From positions 2,728,001 to 2,792,000 of the forward strand of contig OZ250180.1 of NCBI GenBank assembly GCA_965238215.1: DNA of 64,000 nucleotides, read 5' to 3'. Shown here in pieces: positions 36,145 to 44,239 of the stretch (positions are counted from its first letter, which is position 1; each line of letters starts with the position of its first letter). Made by a program: the position numbers and the translations under genes. This DNA comes from JAPULR01 sp965238215 (lineage in GTDB: Bacteria; Chloroflexota; Dehalococcoidia; Lucifugimonadales; GCA-2712585). Under the pieces are notes generated by a model. It was not told the DNA's origin. It saw only the letters and a list, made by a program, of their open reading frames with translations, and made no database searches.

Positions 36145-36687
36145 ATGAAGGTTCGGAACGGATATGGACTTGGCTTCGCGACGTTTTCGCGCATGATTTT
36201 GGGTGCTGCCTTAGCGCTGGCCATTCTTGGCGGGGGCATTCTCTCCGCCTGCGGCGGTTCTACGTCTGACGAAGGCGCGGTTCCGACACAACCGCCGTCG
36301 GAGAACCGGCCAGCGCCAACCGCGCAGCCGGCCGCCGAGACGCCCGCGCCGGCCAGGGTTTCAACTTCCGAGCAGAAAAAGCTGTTCCTGAGCGCCGACC
36401 AGTTCGACGCAGTAGAGGTAGAACTCACCGCCGGTGACCTGCTGCGCGTCGTCTACACTTCCGCGGTGAGCATCAGTCCCGGGCTAGGTGGCACGGGACA
36501 CCAGGAGCGCGGAGTGCATCTGGTGGTGCTGGATCCCGACGGGGAGCAGCTTATAACGGCGGAGGAGTCGGCGGACAATTCGGTGGACGTGGTGGTAGAG
36601 GTCAACGGCCGCCACGAAATTGTCTTCATAAATCCCAACCAGCTGGAAGGGCTGAACGTCAACCTGGAATGCTTCATTAACCCCTAG
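36145..36687 (+). CDS. Lipoprotein of unknown function (180 aa)
   Basis: The N-terminal signal ends in the lipobox GILSACGGS, followed by a Pro/Thr/Ala-rich linker (residues 40-75) and a roughly 100-residue beta-rich domain (VEVELTAGDLLRVVYTSAVS, then GVHLVVLDPDGEQLI). This resembles small extracellular pre-peptidase C-terminal or emp24/GOLD-like domains, without a clear match. It is divergent from the solute-binding protein gene, which lies 130 bp away, so the two may share control. Membrane-anchored outside the cell. Confidence 0.75.
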   Translation: MKVRNGYGLGFATFSRMILGAALALAILGGGILSACGGSTSDEGAVPTQPPSENRPAPTAQPAAETPAPARVSTSEQKKLFLSADQFDAVEVELTAGDLLRVVYTSAVSISPGLGGTGHQERGVHLVVLDPDGEQLITAEESADNSVDVVVEVNGRHEIVFINPNQLEGLNVNLECFINP

Positions 36688-36754
36688 CGGGCGCATCAGC
36701 CGGCATTCCTTGCCGTTACGGGCCTCTCTCGAGCAATCTCATCGTCTCATCCCA

Positions 36755-37075
36755 ATGCCCCAAGCCATCCTCGTCGCCGGCGCCTCCGGATACATAGGCG
36801 TCGGTGACGCCGTGGACTTCTGGCGCGTGGAAGCCTTCGAAGAAAACCGGCTCATTCGCTTGAAGGCTGAGATGAAGCTGCCGGGCCGTGCCTGGATCCA
36901 GTACGAAATCCGGGAGACCCCCAACGGCGCGTCCCAGTTGGAGCAGATGGCGGCCTTCATTCCCAAGGGTCTTCCTGGGCTGGCCTATTGGTACGTCCTC
37001 TACCCCATCCACTCCTGGATCTTCAGCGGCCTCATCAAGGCAATCGCCCGCCGAGCCGAAGAGCGTGCCGGGTGA
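36755..37075 (+). pseudogene. NAD(P)-binding/DUF2867 protein with large internal deletion
   Basis: The reading starts with a Rossmann nucleotide-binding motif (AILVAGASGYIG) and then jumps directly to the C-terminal DUF2867-type segment (GDAVDFWRVEAFEENRLIRL, then GLPGLAYWYVLYPIHSWIF). Full-length relatives of the YbjT type are around 450-500 aa; this one is 106 aa. An in-frame deletion of roughly 350 residues removed the rest of the dehydrogenase-like domain and the start of DUF2867. The product should have no activity. Confidence 0.65.
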
Positions 37076-37077
37076 CG

Positions 37078-37205
37078 CGCCCGTAGGGGCGTTCCCACGG
37101 GCGCTTTCTCACCAAATTGCCCTCACCCGTAGGGGTGTTCCCACGGGCGCTTTCCCACCACATTGCCCTCACCCGTAGGGGCAGGTTTGAAACCTGCCCC
37201 TACCG
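37078..37205. repeat. Tandem repeat plus palindromic element
   Basis: About two and a half copies of a 46-bp unit (starting CCCGTAGGGGCGTTCCCACG) are followed by the palindrome GGGCAGGTTTGAAACCTGCC (near 37179-37200). A relative of that palindrome lies near 55382-55405. The units do not have spacers of constant length like CRISPR and are GC-rich intergenic elements. Confidence 0.7.
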
Positions 37206-37247
37206 CAATTACGTCACACCCGCCCCTCTATTCAGGGGTGCCGCCTC

Positions 37248-37600
37248 CTACGAGTCATCCGGTCTAGGCGCCGTCACGTTGCCGCTTCTGAACCACACCC
37301 CCGTGGGCATGTCCGACGTCAGATACCGGACCTTGGGCGTTACGGTCCCGCCACTCGCCGTTATGTAGGCCATGCTCAACCCGACCGTCGTCAAGACGGC
37401 GCGACTGAATCTTCCCTATGACGTCCTCCCCCACCATCACGTCGCTGCTTTCGCTCCACTCGTCGACGACGGCATCGGAGGCAAGGTGCCGCGTCTCCGG
37501 CAGAATCTGCTCCCCGCTGCTCAACTCCACCCCATGCTCAACCCGACCGTCGTCGCCAAGCCTGGAGACAATCCGCAGCCTGTAAGGCGGAGCCGCCGGG
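37248..37600 (-). pseudogene. C-terminal fragment of a repeat protein, frameshifted
   Basis: From about 37600 the minus strand reads DDGRVEHGVELSSGEQILPE, then VIGKIQSRRLDDGRVEHG, two copies of a short repeat seen in Chloroflexota regulatory or surface proteins. After the second copy, the frame shifts and continues sensibly as ITASGGTVTPKVRYLTSDMP to VWFRSGNVTAPRPDDS and a TAG stop at 37248. It has no start of its own and is joined to the recombinase fragment upstream. Confidence 0.5.
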
Positions 37601-37828
37601 GTTGGGCTTGCTGCCCTCCTCGATCATCTCTCGGAACTGGGGCCGGTCTGCGACGCGTCCGCTCTCGGCCTCGTCTACGTACTCGCGGGCTACGGAGTAG
37701 CCGTTGGACTTGGCGTAGTCTTTGAGCGCCCTCAGCTGGGCGGACACGGACAGGTCCACGTCCTGCCGGTCGCTGGACACCCTGGCGTAGAGCGCCGCCG
37801 GGGTGAGGGGCTGTAGGTGCTTCTTCAT
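37538..37828 (-). pseudogene. Serine recombinase, N-terminal fragment
   Basis: Starts at 37828 behind AGGAGG and reads as the catalytic domain of a large serine recombinase/resolvase: ALYARVSSDRQ holds the nucleophilic Ser, followed by LRALKDYAKSNGYSVAREYV and SGRVADRPQFREMIEEG. After about 75 residues it loses similarity (near PNPGGSA) where the repeat-protein fragment begins. The rest of the catalytic domain, the recombinase and zinc-ribbon domains are missing. It is a relic of an integrated element whose 3' part was deleted. Confidence 0.75.
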
Positions 37829-38041
37829 GCTGTCCTCCTGATATTACCGAGTCTTACTCTATATTTTGAGACATCCGGCAGGCCGTTATCAAGGGAACGG
37901 AGCGCGTGCTCGCAGCAGCAAACATCACCCCACCCAACTGGACAAGATCAAGAACCTTCACTTTGGGGTTCGTTCTGGAAACGTAGTATAGAGACTCGCA
38001 TACCCATAGTGGCTCATCAACGGTGCTCTTCGGACGGGCTG

Positions 38042-39598
38042 CTAGGGGAAAGGGTCACGAGGCAGAGCAGAGTCGACACCAATCGGAGAGAATGACTCGC
38101 GGTAATACTCCATGCCAAGATGGTTTATCTGTTCATCTCCCATCAACCACCGAAGGGTATTCTTGAGCTTCGTCTGCTGTATGAACAGGTCGTGTTCCGG
38201 GTAGACCGACGGCGCATGTTGCGGGCTCTTGAAATAGAATGACAGCCACTCTTGGATACCTGCCATACCGGCCCGTTGTGCCAGGTCCATAAAAAGCACG
38301 AGGTCTAATACCAAGGGAGCGGCTAGTATCGAGTCTGAGCATAGGAAGTTGACCTTCAGTTGCATCCGACGCCCGAGCCAGCCAAAGAGGTCGATGTTGT
38401 CCCAGCCCTCCTTATTGTCTCCTCGCGGAGGATAGTAGTTGATTCGTACCTTGTGATAGGCGTCGGCATATAGCTCCGGATACATGTCTGGCTGCAGTAT
38501 GTACTCCAAAACACCGAGCTTGGACTCCTCCTTCGTCTTGAAGTTTTCGGGCTCGTCTAGGACCTCACCATCCCGGTTTCCTAGTATGTTCGTTGAGAAC
38601 CAGCCGTCGATTCCCAGCATCCTGGCCTTCAACATCGGCCCAATGGCGGTCTTGACTAGAGTCTGGCCGGTCTTGAAGTCCTTGCCGCATATGGGCACTC
38701 CTTGGTCCCTGGACAACCTCTCTAACGCAGGAATGTCCACAGTCAGGTTAGGGGCCCCGTTTACAAAGGGGACTCCCTCCATCAACGCCGCATATGCGTA
38801 GACCATAGAAGGGGCAACACTCTCGTTGTCATCGCGAAGCCCGCCAACGAAACTCTCGATGTCCCGATGCACCTCGGTCTCGATAATGAATTTTTCGGTA
38901 GAGGCGCACCAGACCATAATCAAGCGGTCACAATCGTTGTCCTCCTTGAAACACCGAATATCGCTCCTTATAGCCTCCACGGAGGAGAGCTTAGAACCTG
39001 TGACGCTGATGTTGCTCCCGTTAATACGTCGTACGTATTTGTTGTCGAAAATAGCTGGCATGGGCTCGATCGACTTCAGGAAATCGGCGATGGGATCCAA
39101 TTGTTCATAGCGGTCTAAAACACCAGCCTTAACGGACGCCTCGTAGGCGTTGTCAGGAATCGGGTCCCAAGCTCCGAATACTAACTGGTCAAGGTTTGCC
39201 AACGGAACGAAGTTTCGTATAAGAGGGGTTCGCCTGTCGGGCCGCTTGCCAAGGCGAATAGTCGACATCTGTGAAAGCGAGCCTATGGGCTGCCCGGTTC
39301 CCTTCCGGATATGCTCGACGCCAGCGATGAAGGTGGAAGAAACCGCTCCCAGACCCACCAGCAGGACGCCAAGTCTCCCACCAGCTGAGCTAATACTGGG
39401 GGTAACGGGGGTAACGAAGTCCTTGGGTTCCAAAACGATTCCCTGCTGAAATGCAAGCTCCAAGAGCCGTTCGTGCCACTGGGACGGTATTCTCCCTGTT
39501 CTGGCCCAGTGCTGCACCGTGCTCTGACGTTTGCCAAGCAATGCGGCCAGCGAGGACTGCCCGCCGAAACGTTCTATAATTTGTCTTGCGTTATTCAT
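38042..39598 (-). CDS. Inositol-3-phosphate synthase with N-terminal HTH (carph-isopro type)
   Basis: A 518-aa fusion. Residues 1 to about 60 form a Cro/YdaS-like helix-turn-helix (ARQIIERFGGQSSLAALLGK, then STVQHWARTGRIPSQWHERL). The remainder is a myo-inositol-1-phosphate synthase, which turns glucose 6-phosphate into inositol phosphate with NAD: LGVLLVGLGAVSSTFIAGV (NAD site), AYAALMEGVPFVNGAPN, CGKDFKTGQTLVKT and MLGIDGWFSTNILGN. The ATG at 39598 is chosen because the HTH begins there and longer readings add only Cys-rich noise. A perfect palindrome sits 22 bp upstream, suggesting that the enzyme represses its own gene. Confidence 0.85.
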   Translation of the reverse strand: MNNARQIIERFGGQSSLAALLGKRQSTVQHWARTGRIPSQWHERLLELAFQQGIVLEPKDFVTPVTPSISSAGGRLGVLLVGLGAVSSTFIAGVEHIRKGTGQPIGSLSQMSTIRLGKRPDRRTPLIRNFVPLANLDQLVFGAWDPIPDNAYEASVKAGVLDRYEQLDPIADFLKSIEPMPAIFDNKYVRRINGSNISVTGSKLSSVEAIRSDIRCFKEDNDCDRLIMVWCASTEKFIIETEVHRDIESFVGGLRDDNESVAPSMVYAYAALMEGVPFVNGAPNLTVDIPALERLSRDQGVPICGKDFKTGQTLVKTAIGPMLKARMLGIDGWFSTNILGNRDGEVLDEPENFKTKEESKLGVLEYILQPDMYPELYADAYHKVRINYYPPRGDNKEGWDNIDLFGWLGRRMQLKVNFLCSDSILAAPLVLDLVLFMDLAQRAGMAGIQEWLSFYFKSPQHAPSVYPEHDLFIQQTKLKNTLRWLMGDEQINHLGMEYYRESFSPIGVDSALPRDPFP

Positions 39599-39619
39599 AC
39601 GACTTACCTTGCCTTGTTT

Positions 39620-39637
39620 GTTATGACCAATCATAAC
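39620..39637. promoter_or_regulatory. Palindromic operator candidate upstream of the HTH-synthase gene
   Basis: GTTATGACCAATCATAAC: 7-bp arms (GTTATGA/TCATAAC) around a 4-bp centre, 22 bp before the start codon. The gene it precedes encodes an N-terminal HTH, so autoregulation is the simple reading. Confidence 0.55.
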
Positions 39638-39816
39638 CATTTTTTCGTTACCAGCCAATAGACAATGCTCTAATGGCAAACATTTGAGACACCCACCGTC
39701 CTTCCGGGACTTGCAAGGCAACTGGAGCCAGAGTCGGAGTAGAAGTGCAGTGTAGGTTGTCAGCGAAAATGGGACTGCGATAATTCCGCGTGGGCCTCCT
39801 CAGTGCGGGCCTGACC

Positions 39817-40263
39817 CTAAATGGGACCGGCGCAATGCCATCGAAGTGATCTGTCGACTCGTCGTCGAGGTGGCCCACCAAGCCCACCGACCGGATGAGC
39901 AGTGACCTCCACAGTGGACCCGCTGTGCGCGTCTATCACTATCCGCCCCCCAAGCGGGCTGTCAAGGTAGACTTTGACAATCTCCTGGCAGTCTGTTCCG
40001 CCTCCAAAGGGCGTCGAGAACGCCACCACTCTCACCCCTACTTCAGCCCCCGTCTCCCGCGCGTACGACACCTGTGGCGCTCCCTGGCATGAATCCACAA
40101 TAAGCGTCAGCCTGTCCGGGGCACTCAGCTCAGCCTCAGCGATTCGAACGGTGCTGCGCCATGCTCCCCCACCCAGGAGCAGCCAGACCAAGAAGCAGGC
40201 GACGAAAACCACCAGCCCACCTCCCACACATCCAATCCCCGCTGCAATCAACCGTCCTCGCAT
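39817..40263 (-). CDS. Single-pass membrane protein of unknown function
   Basis: A 148-aa protein from ATG 40263, which has AGGAGG 5 nt before it; the longer reading is less likely. One strong hydrophobic segment lies at about residues 6-30 (LIAAGIGCVGGGLVVFVACF). The outer part has two Cys (DSCQGAPQVSY and GTDCQEIVKVY), perhaps a disulfide, in a beta-rich fold. The last 35 residues are Arg/Gly-rich and could come from a late frame change. No family recognised. Confidence 0.6.
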   Translation of the reverse strand: MRGRLIAAGIGCVGGGLVVFVACFLVWLLLGGGAWRSTVRIAEAELSAPDRLTLIVDSCQGAPQVSYARETGAEVGVRVVAFSTPFGGGTDCQEIVKVYLDSPLGGRIVIDAHSGSTVEVTAHPVGGLGGPPRRRVDRSLRWHCAGPI

Positions 40264-40359
40264 GGCATCCTCCTTCATTAATACTCCACGCACCTTGCAA
40301 TATGCCAGCAATCGCCAGCAGTTGAGTTTCAAGCCCTCGGTCTGACAATAAATAAGAAA

Positions 40360-40382
40360 CGGCAGCGATGCAATCGTTGCCG
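40360..40382 (-). terminator. Rho-independent terminator of rmuC
   Basis: On the minus strand CGGCAACGAT and ATCGCTGCCG form a 10-bp stem (one G-T pair) with a 3-nt loop, followed by TTTCTTATTTATT. It lies 140 bp after the rmuC stop. No other gene lies between; 40383-40521 is empty. Confidence 0.75.
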
Positions 40383-40521
40383 CTTCACACGGAAGGACTA
40401 GCCTGGCGGTCTAAAGGCGCACGACCAAAGTTCGGGCGAACCTCCACCGAGAGCTTATCCGACCATATCCGCACGAGCAGTCGCGATGCGCGCTAGCCAG
40501 GCGGCTCACAACCGCCCTTAC

Positions 40522-41685
40522 CTAACTGTCTGCAGCCGCTCCGTCCTCTGAGTCAACCGACACAACGCCGTCGACGTCCTCCAGCGCCTCCACCGGCAGC
40601 CTACGCTGTTGTCGCAACTCCTCAATCTTCCTAAGCGGTCGCTCCAGCATCCGGCTGCGAGTCCCCCGTACCTGTTCGTAGGCCTTATGCGTCGAATCCA
40701 ACCGGCTGCCCAGGGTGTCGACGCTCTGCTGGTACTTCTGCCACTGTTCGTTGAACGCCCCCATCAGGGAGATTATCTCGTTGGAGGTCTGCTCTAACGC
40801 AAAGTTGTCCACCGCCTGCCTCACCACCGCCAACACGCAATAGAGGGTGGATGGCGAACACCAGATAACCTTTTGCTCCAGCGCGTCGTCCAACAGTCTC
40901 GGATCATTCTCATGGATGAACGAATAAACGCTCTCGTTGGGAATGAACAGCAGCACGTAGTCCACCGTCCCTTGGGACGTGTCAATGTAACCCCTGCTGC
41001 TGACTTCCTTCACCTTCTGCCTCACGTCCCGCAGGAACGCGTCTCGATGGGCGGGCTTCTCCGTGTCAGACTCTGCCTCTACGAATCGAAGGTAGTTGTC
41101 TAGAGGAAACTTCACGTCCATGTTCAGCTTCATATCCCCCGGCAGCAGGAAGCTGAAGTCCGGCCGCGACCCGTTCGCCCCCATGGTTTCCTGCTTACGA
41201 TAGTTCACACCCTCCTTCAAACCCATCAATCGTAAAATATCCTCTGCCATCCGCTCGCCCCACTGCCCCCGCGCCCGGCTGCTGGCCAGCGCCTCCCGCA
41301 GCGTGCCCGTAGACGCGGTCAGCGCCGCTGCCTGCTCCCCCACGTTCCTAATCTGCTCGGTTAACTGGCCAAATTTGGCCTCCCTGTCCTTCTCAAGCCC
41401 CCTCACCAGGTCCGTGACCCTCACAAGCTCAGACTTGATGTTATAGAGCTGCTGGTCTATGAACGCCTTCTTCCCCTCCAGTTCCTGCGACCCTGCCGAG
41501 GCGCGCCTGGAGAGCTCTCGCTCCAACTCCTCCCTCGACTCTTTCAATGCAGTCTGCGCCAGGCTCTGAAACTCCAGCTTCAGCCTATCGTCCAAACCCC
41601 GCGAGTTATCCCTTCGAAGAATCAGGACGATAAGACCCGCCAGTCCCACCACAGCCGCGGCCAGAACCCCAACCAAAATCTCCAT
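40522..41685 (-). CDS. rmuC: DNA recombination protein RmuC homolog
   Basis: A 387-aa RmuC-family protein: an N-terminal membrane anchor (LVGVLAAAVVGLAGLIVLIL), a long coiled coil (about 40-125), then the PD-(D/E)XK-like core with ARGQWGERMAEDILRLMGL, RPDFSFLLP and LNMDVKFPLDNYLRFVEAES, where DxK is the expected catalytic pattern. RmuC proteins limit recombination at inverted repeats, a fitting function in a genome so rich in them. It ends with a good terminator at 40360-40382. Length is at the normal lower end. Confidence 0.92.
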   Translation of the reverse strand: MEILVGVLAAAVVGLAGLIVLILRRDNSRGLDDRLKLEFQSLAQTALKESREELERELSRRASAGSQELEGKKAFIDQQLYNIKSELVRVTDLVRGLEKDREAKFGQLTEQIRNVGEQAAALTASTGTLREALASSRARGQWGERMAEDILRLMGLKEGVNYRKQETMGANGSRPDFSFLLPGDMKLNMDVKFPLDNYLRFVEAESDTEKPAHRDAFLRDVRQKVKEVSSRGYIDTSQGTVDYVLLFIPNESVYSFIHENDPRLLDDALEQKVIWCSPSTLYCVLAVVRQAVDNFALEQTSNEIISLMGAFNEQWQKYQQSVDTLGSRLDSTHKAYEQVRGTRSRMLERPLRKIEELRQQRRLPVEALEDVDGVVSVDSEDGAAADS

Positions 41686-41754
41686 AAGCCCCCCTCAGTT
41701 CATCGTCATCGCAACTTCCCTAATCACGATTGCATTGCGACAAAACGCTCACTA

Positions 41755-42360
41755 CTATTCCTTATTGCACAATGGAAGCTTTCCATTGTTGGCAAGGGCA
41801 TATTCAAAGAGACACCTTCTTTCGACGTACAGCCGAAGTGCACGATTCAATGGATCGGTCAATTCGAGAGCTTCACCCACTATTCGCATCAACTTTTCCA
41901 AATACTCTGGATCTACATCCACTCTTTCTTTTGTGAGTTGTCTTAGCGGACGACTATGAGCATAGGCAACAACATACAATCCTTCACTTGTTTGGGGCAA
42001 GTCACTATTGCGATAGCTTATTCCCCCAGCATGCTCATTCTTGCCTTCAAAAGCCGACACGTGAAATTCTTTCCATCTATTTCTTAAGGATATGCTATCG
42101 AAATATTGAGTGAGATTAGTCTTGGAGGCTCCATTGGGGCGTACACCGGTCGCTCCAATATAAGTGACGTTCCCATCTGTGTGTTTAGCAGGACCATTCG
42201 GAGGTTCATCACCATCAAATCTGCCAATGAGATAAACGCCTGGATATTTGCTGTTCGGTATGGAGTTCCTCCCATCCCAAGGCGTCCACTCCGAAAACTC
42301 AATCTCTACAGGCTCTTCGAGACATCCCTTTAGATTGTCGGGAATCCAGTCGACGCTCAC
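41755..42360 (-). CDS. GIY-YIG-domain protein
   Basis: A 201-aa protein with the two hallmark strands of the GIY-YIG nuclease fold: PGVYLIGRF at about 40-48 and VTYIGATG at about 66-73, followed after a gap by RNRWKEFHVSAF, where the fold's basic residue would lie. The C-terminal half is helical, with no known domain. It starts at GTG 42360, overlapping the ilvD stop (GTGA), so it is translationally coupled to ilvD. The role is unknown; coupling to ilvD may be accidental. Confidence 0.7.
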   Translation of the reverse strand: MSVDWIPDNLKGCLEEPVEIEFSEWTPWDGRNSIPNSKYPGVYLIGRFDGDEPPNGPAKHTDGNVTYIGATGVRPNGASKTNLTQYFDSISLRNRWKEFHVSAFEGKNEHAGGISYRNSDLPQTSEGLYVVAYAHSRPLRQLTKERVDVDPEYLEKLMRIVGEALELTDPLNRALRLYVERRCLFEYALANNGKLPLCNKE

Positions 42361-44042
42361 CCCGTAACCGCCCCCTCCGACGCCGACGACACCAGTTTAG
42401 CGTACTTCGCCAACGCCCCTGTCGGATACCCCGTCGCCCGCGGCCTCCACGCCGACCGCCGACGCTCCAGTTCGGCCTCCGAAAGCTCCACGTCCAGCCG
42501 GCGGTTCGGCACGTCCACCACCACCGTATCCCCGTCCTCCAGCAGCGCAATCGTCCCGCCAACCGCCGCCTCCGGCGCCACGTGACCCACCATCAGCCCG
42601 TGGGTAGCCCCGGAAAACCGCCCGTCCGTCATCAGCGCCACCTGCTCCCCCAACCCCTGGCCCATCAGCGCCCCCGTGACCGTCAGCATCTCCCGCATCC
42701 CGGGCCCTCCCTTCGGCCCCTCGTACCGGATGACCACCACGTCTCCCGCCTTGATGTCCTGCGCCTGCACCGCTGCGAAAGCATCTTCCTCTCTATCGAA
42801 AACCCGCGCCGGCCCCCGCTGGTACAGATGCTGCTTGCCTGCAACCTTCACCACCGCCCCTTCCGAAGCCAGATTACCTCTCAGAATCGCCAGCCCACCA
42901 GTTGCGCCCAGGGGAGACTCTACCGACGCAACCACCCGCTGCTCGGCGCCCGCATCCACACCCTCCAGGTTCTCCGCCAGCGTCCGGCCCGTTGCAGTCA
43001 GCGCGTCGCCGTGCAGAAGCCCCGCGTCCAGCAGCCGCTTCATCACCAGCGAGACCCCTCCAACCCGATGCAGGTCCGCCATCACGTACCGACCCCCCGG
43101 CTTCATGTCCGTGATGTACGGCGTCCTCTGGCTGATCTCGTCGAAATCGTCGATTGACAGCGACACCTGCGCCTCTCGCGCAATGGCCAGCAGATGCAAG
43201 ACAGCGTTGGTGGACCCACCCATCGCCATCACCAGCGTTATCGCATTCTCGAAGGCCTCCCTCGTCATTATGTCCCGCGGCCGAATCCCCTTCGCCATCA
43301 GATTCAGAAGAGCCTGCCCCGCCTCCATCGCCGCCTCGTCCTTTCGGGGGTCCTCCGCCGGTATGGACGCATCCCCGGGCAGGCTCATCCCAAGGGCTTC
43401 GATGGCTGACGACATGGTGTTGGCCGTGAACAGCCCCGCGCAGGAACCCGCCCCCGGACACGCCGCGCACTCCACCTCCCGAAGCTCCTCGCCGCTGATG
43501 CTCCCCTTGGAGTAGGCCCCTACCGCCTCGAACACGTCCTGAATGTTTATGTCCTTGCCCCGGTACTGGCCCGGCATTATCGTGCCCCCGTAGACGTGGA
43601 TGCACGGGATGTTCAATCGCGCCGCAGCCATCATTGTTCCCGGCATATTCTTGTCGCACCCCGCCACCGTCACCAGCCCGTCGAACCCCTCGGCAAAGGA
43701 CACCAGCTCAATGGAGTCGGCGATAACTTCTCGACTCACCAGCGAAGCCTTCATGCCCTGGGTGCCCATGGAAACCGCGTCGCTGACCGTCAAAGTGCCA
43801 AACTCGAAGGGCGTGCCTCCCGCCTCGCCAATCCCTCGCCTGACCGCCTGCACCACCCGGTACAGATGCACGTTGCAGGGCGTTACGTCGCTGGCCAGGT
43901 TCGACACCCCCACGAAGGGCTGCCCCAGCTCCTTGTCACCCAGCCCCACTGCCCTCAGCATCGCCCTAGCCGGCGCCCTGTCCGGCCCATCCATAATCAC
44001 ACTGCTGCGAGCCCTGATATTCACCTTGCCGTTTCCGCTCAT
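42357..44042 (-). CDS. ilvD: Dihydroxy-acid dehydratase
   Basis: IlvD dehydrates 2,3-dihydroxy acids to 2-keto acids in valine, leucine and isoleucine synthesis, using an Fe-S cluster. The 561-aa protein has the cluster Cys positions C56 (VTPCNVHLY), VAGCDKNMPGTMMA and ACPGAGSCAGLFTANTM, and the substrate/metal segment DGRFSGATHGLMVGHVAPEA near the C-terminus. Length and motifs are complete. It stands apart from other branched-chain genes here and overlaps a GIY-YIG gene at its 3' end. Confidence 0.96.
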   Translation of the reverse strand: MSGNGKVNIRARSSVIMDGPDRAPARAMLRAVGLGDKELGQPFVGVSNLASDVTPCNVHLYRVVQAVRRGIGEAGGTPFEFGTLTVSDAVSMGTQGMKASLVSREVIADSIELVSFAEGFDGLVTVAGCDKNMPGTMMAAARLNIPCIHVYGGTIMPGQYRGKDINIQDVFEAVGAYSKGSISGEELREVECAACPGAGSCAGLFTANTMSSAIEALGMSLPGDASIPAEDPRKDEAAMEAGQALLNLMAKGIRPRDIMTREAFENAITLVMAMGGSTNAVLHLLAIAREAQVSLSIDDFDEISQRTPYITDMKPGGRYVMADLHRVGGVSLVMKRLLDAGLLHGDALTATGRTLAENLEGVDAGAEQRVVASVESPLGATGGLAILRGNLASEGAVVKVAGKQHLYQRGPARVFDREEDAFAAVQAQDIKAGDVVVIRYEGPKGGPGMREMLTVTGALMGQGLGEQVALMTDGRFSGATHGLMVGHVAPEAAVGGTIALLEDGDTVVVDVPNRRLDVELSEAELERRRSAWRPRATGYPTGALAKYAKLVSSASEGAVTG

Positions 44043-44239
44043 GCCACTCTCCTACTAATCAACTAACGCAATTATAGGTAACACCCAACAACGAAACAAC
44101 GACACCAACTCCTTCATTCCCCCTCCTCCCACACCATCCACCGTAGCAACGTCCCTTGTGGGCGCCCTCCCACCACCTCTTGCGCCTCTCTCAATGTCAT
44201 CCTAAGCGCAGCCGAGGAATCCCACCCCCCTGATCGCCT

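Noticed and set aside
37078..37205. CRISPR array
   Set aside because: Only two and a half 46-bp units without variable spacers, and they match other intergenic repeats.
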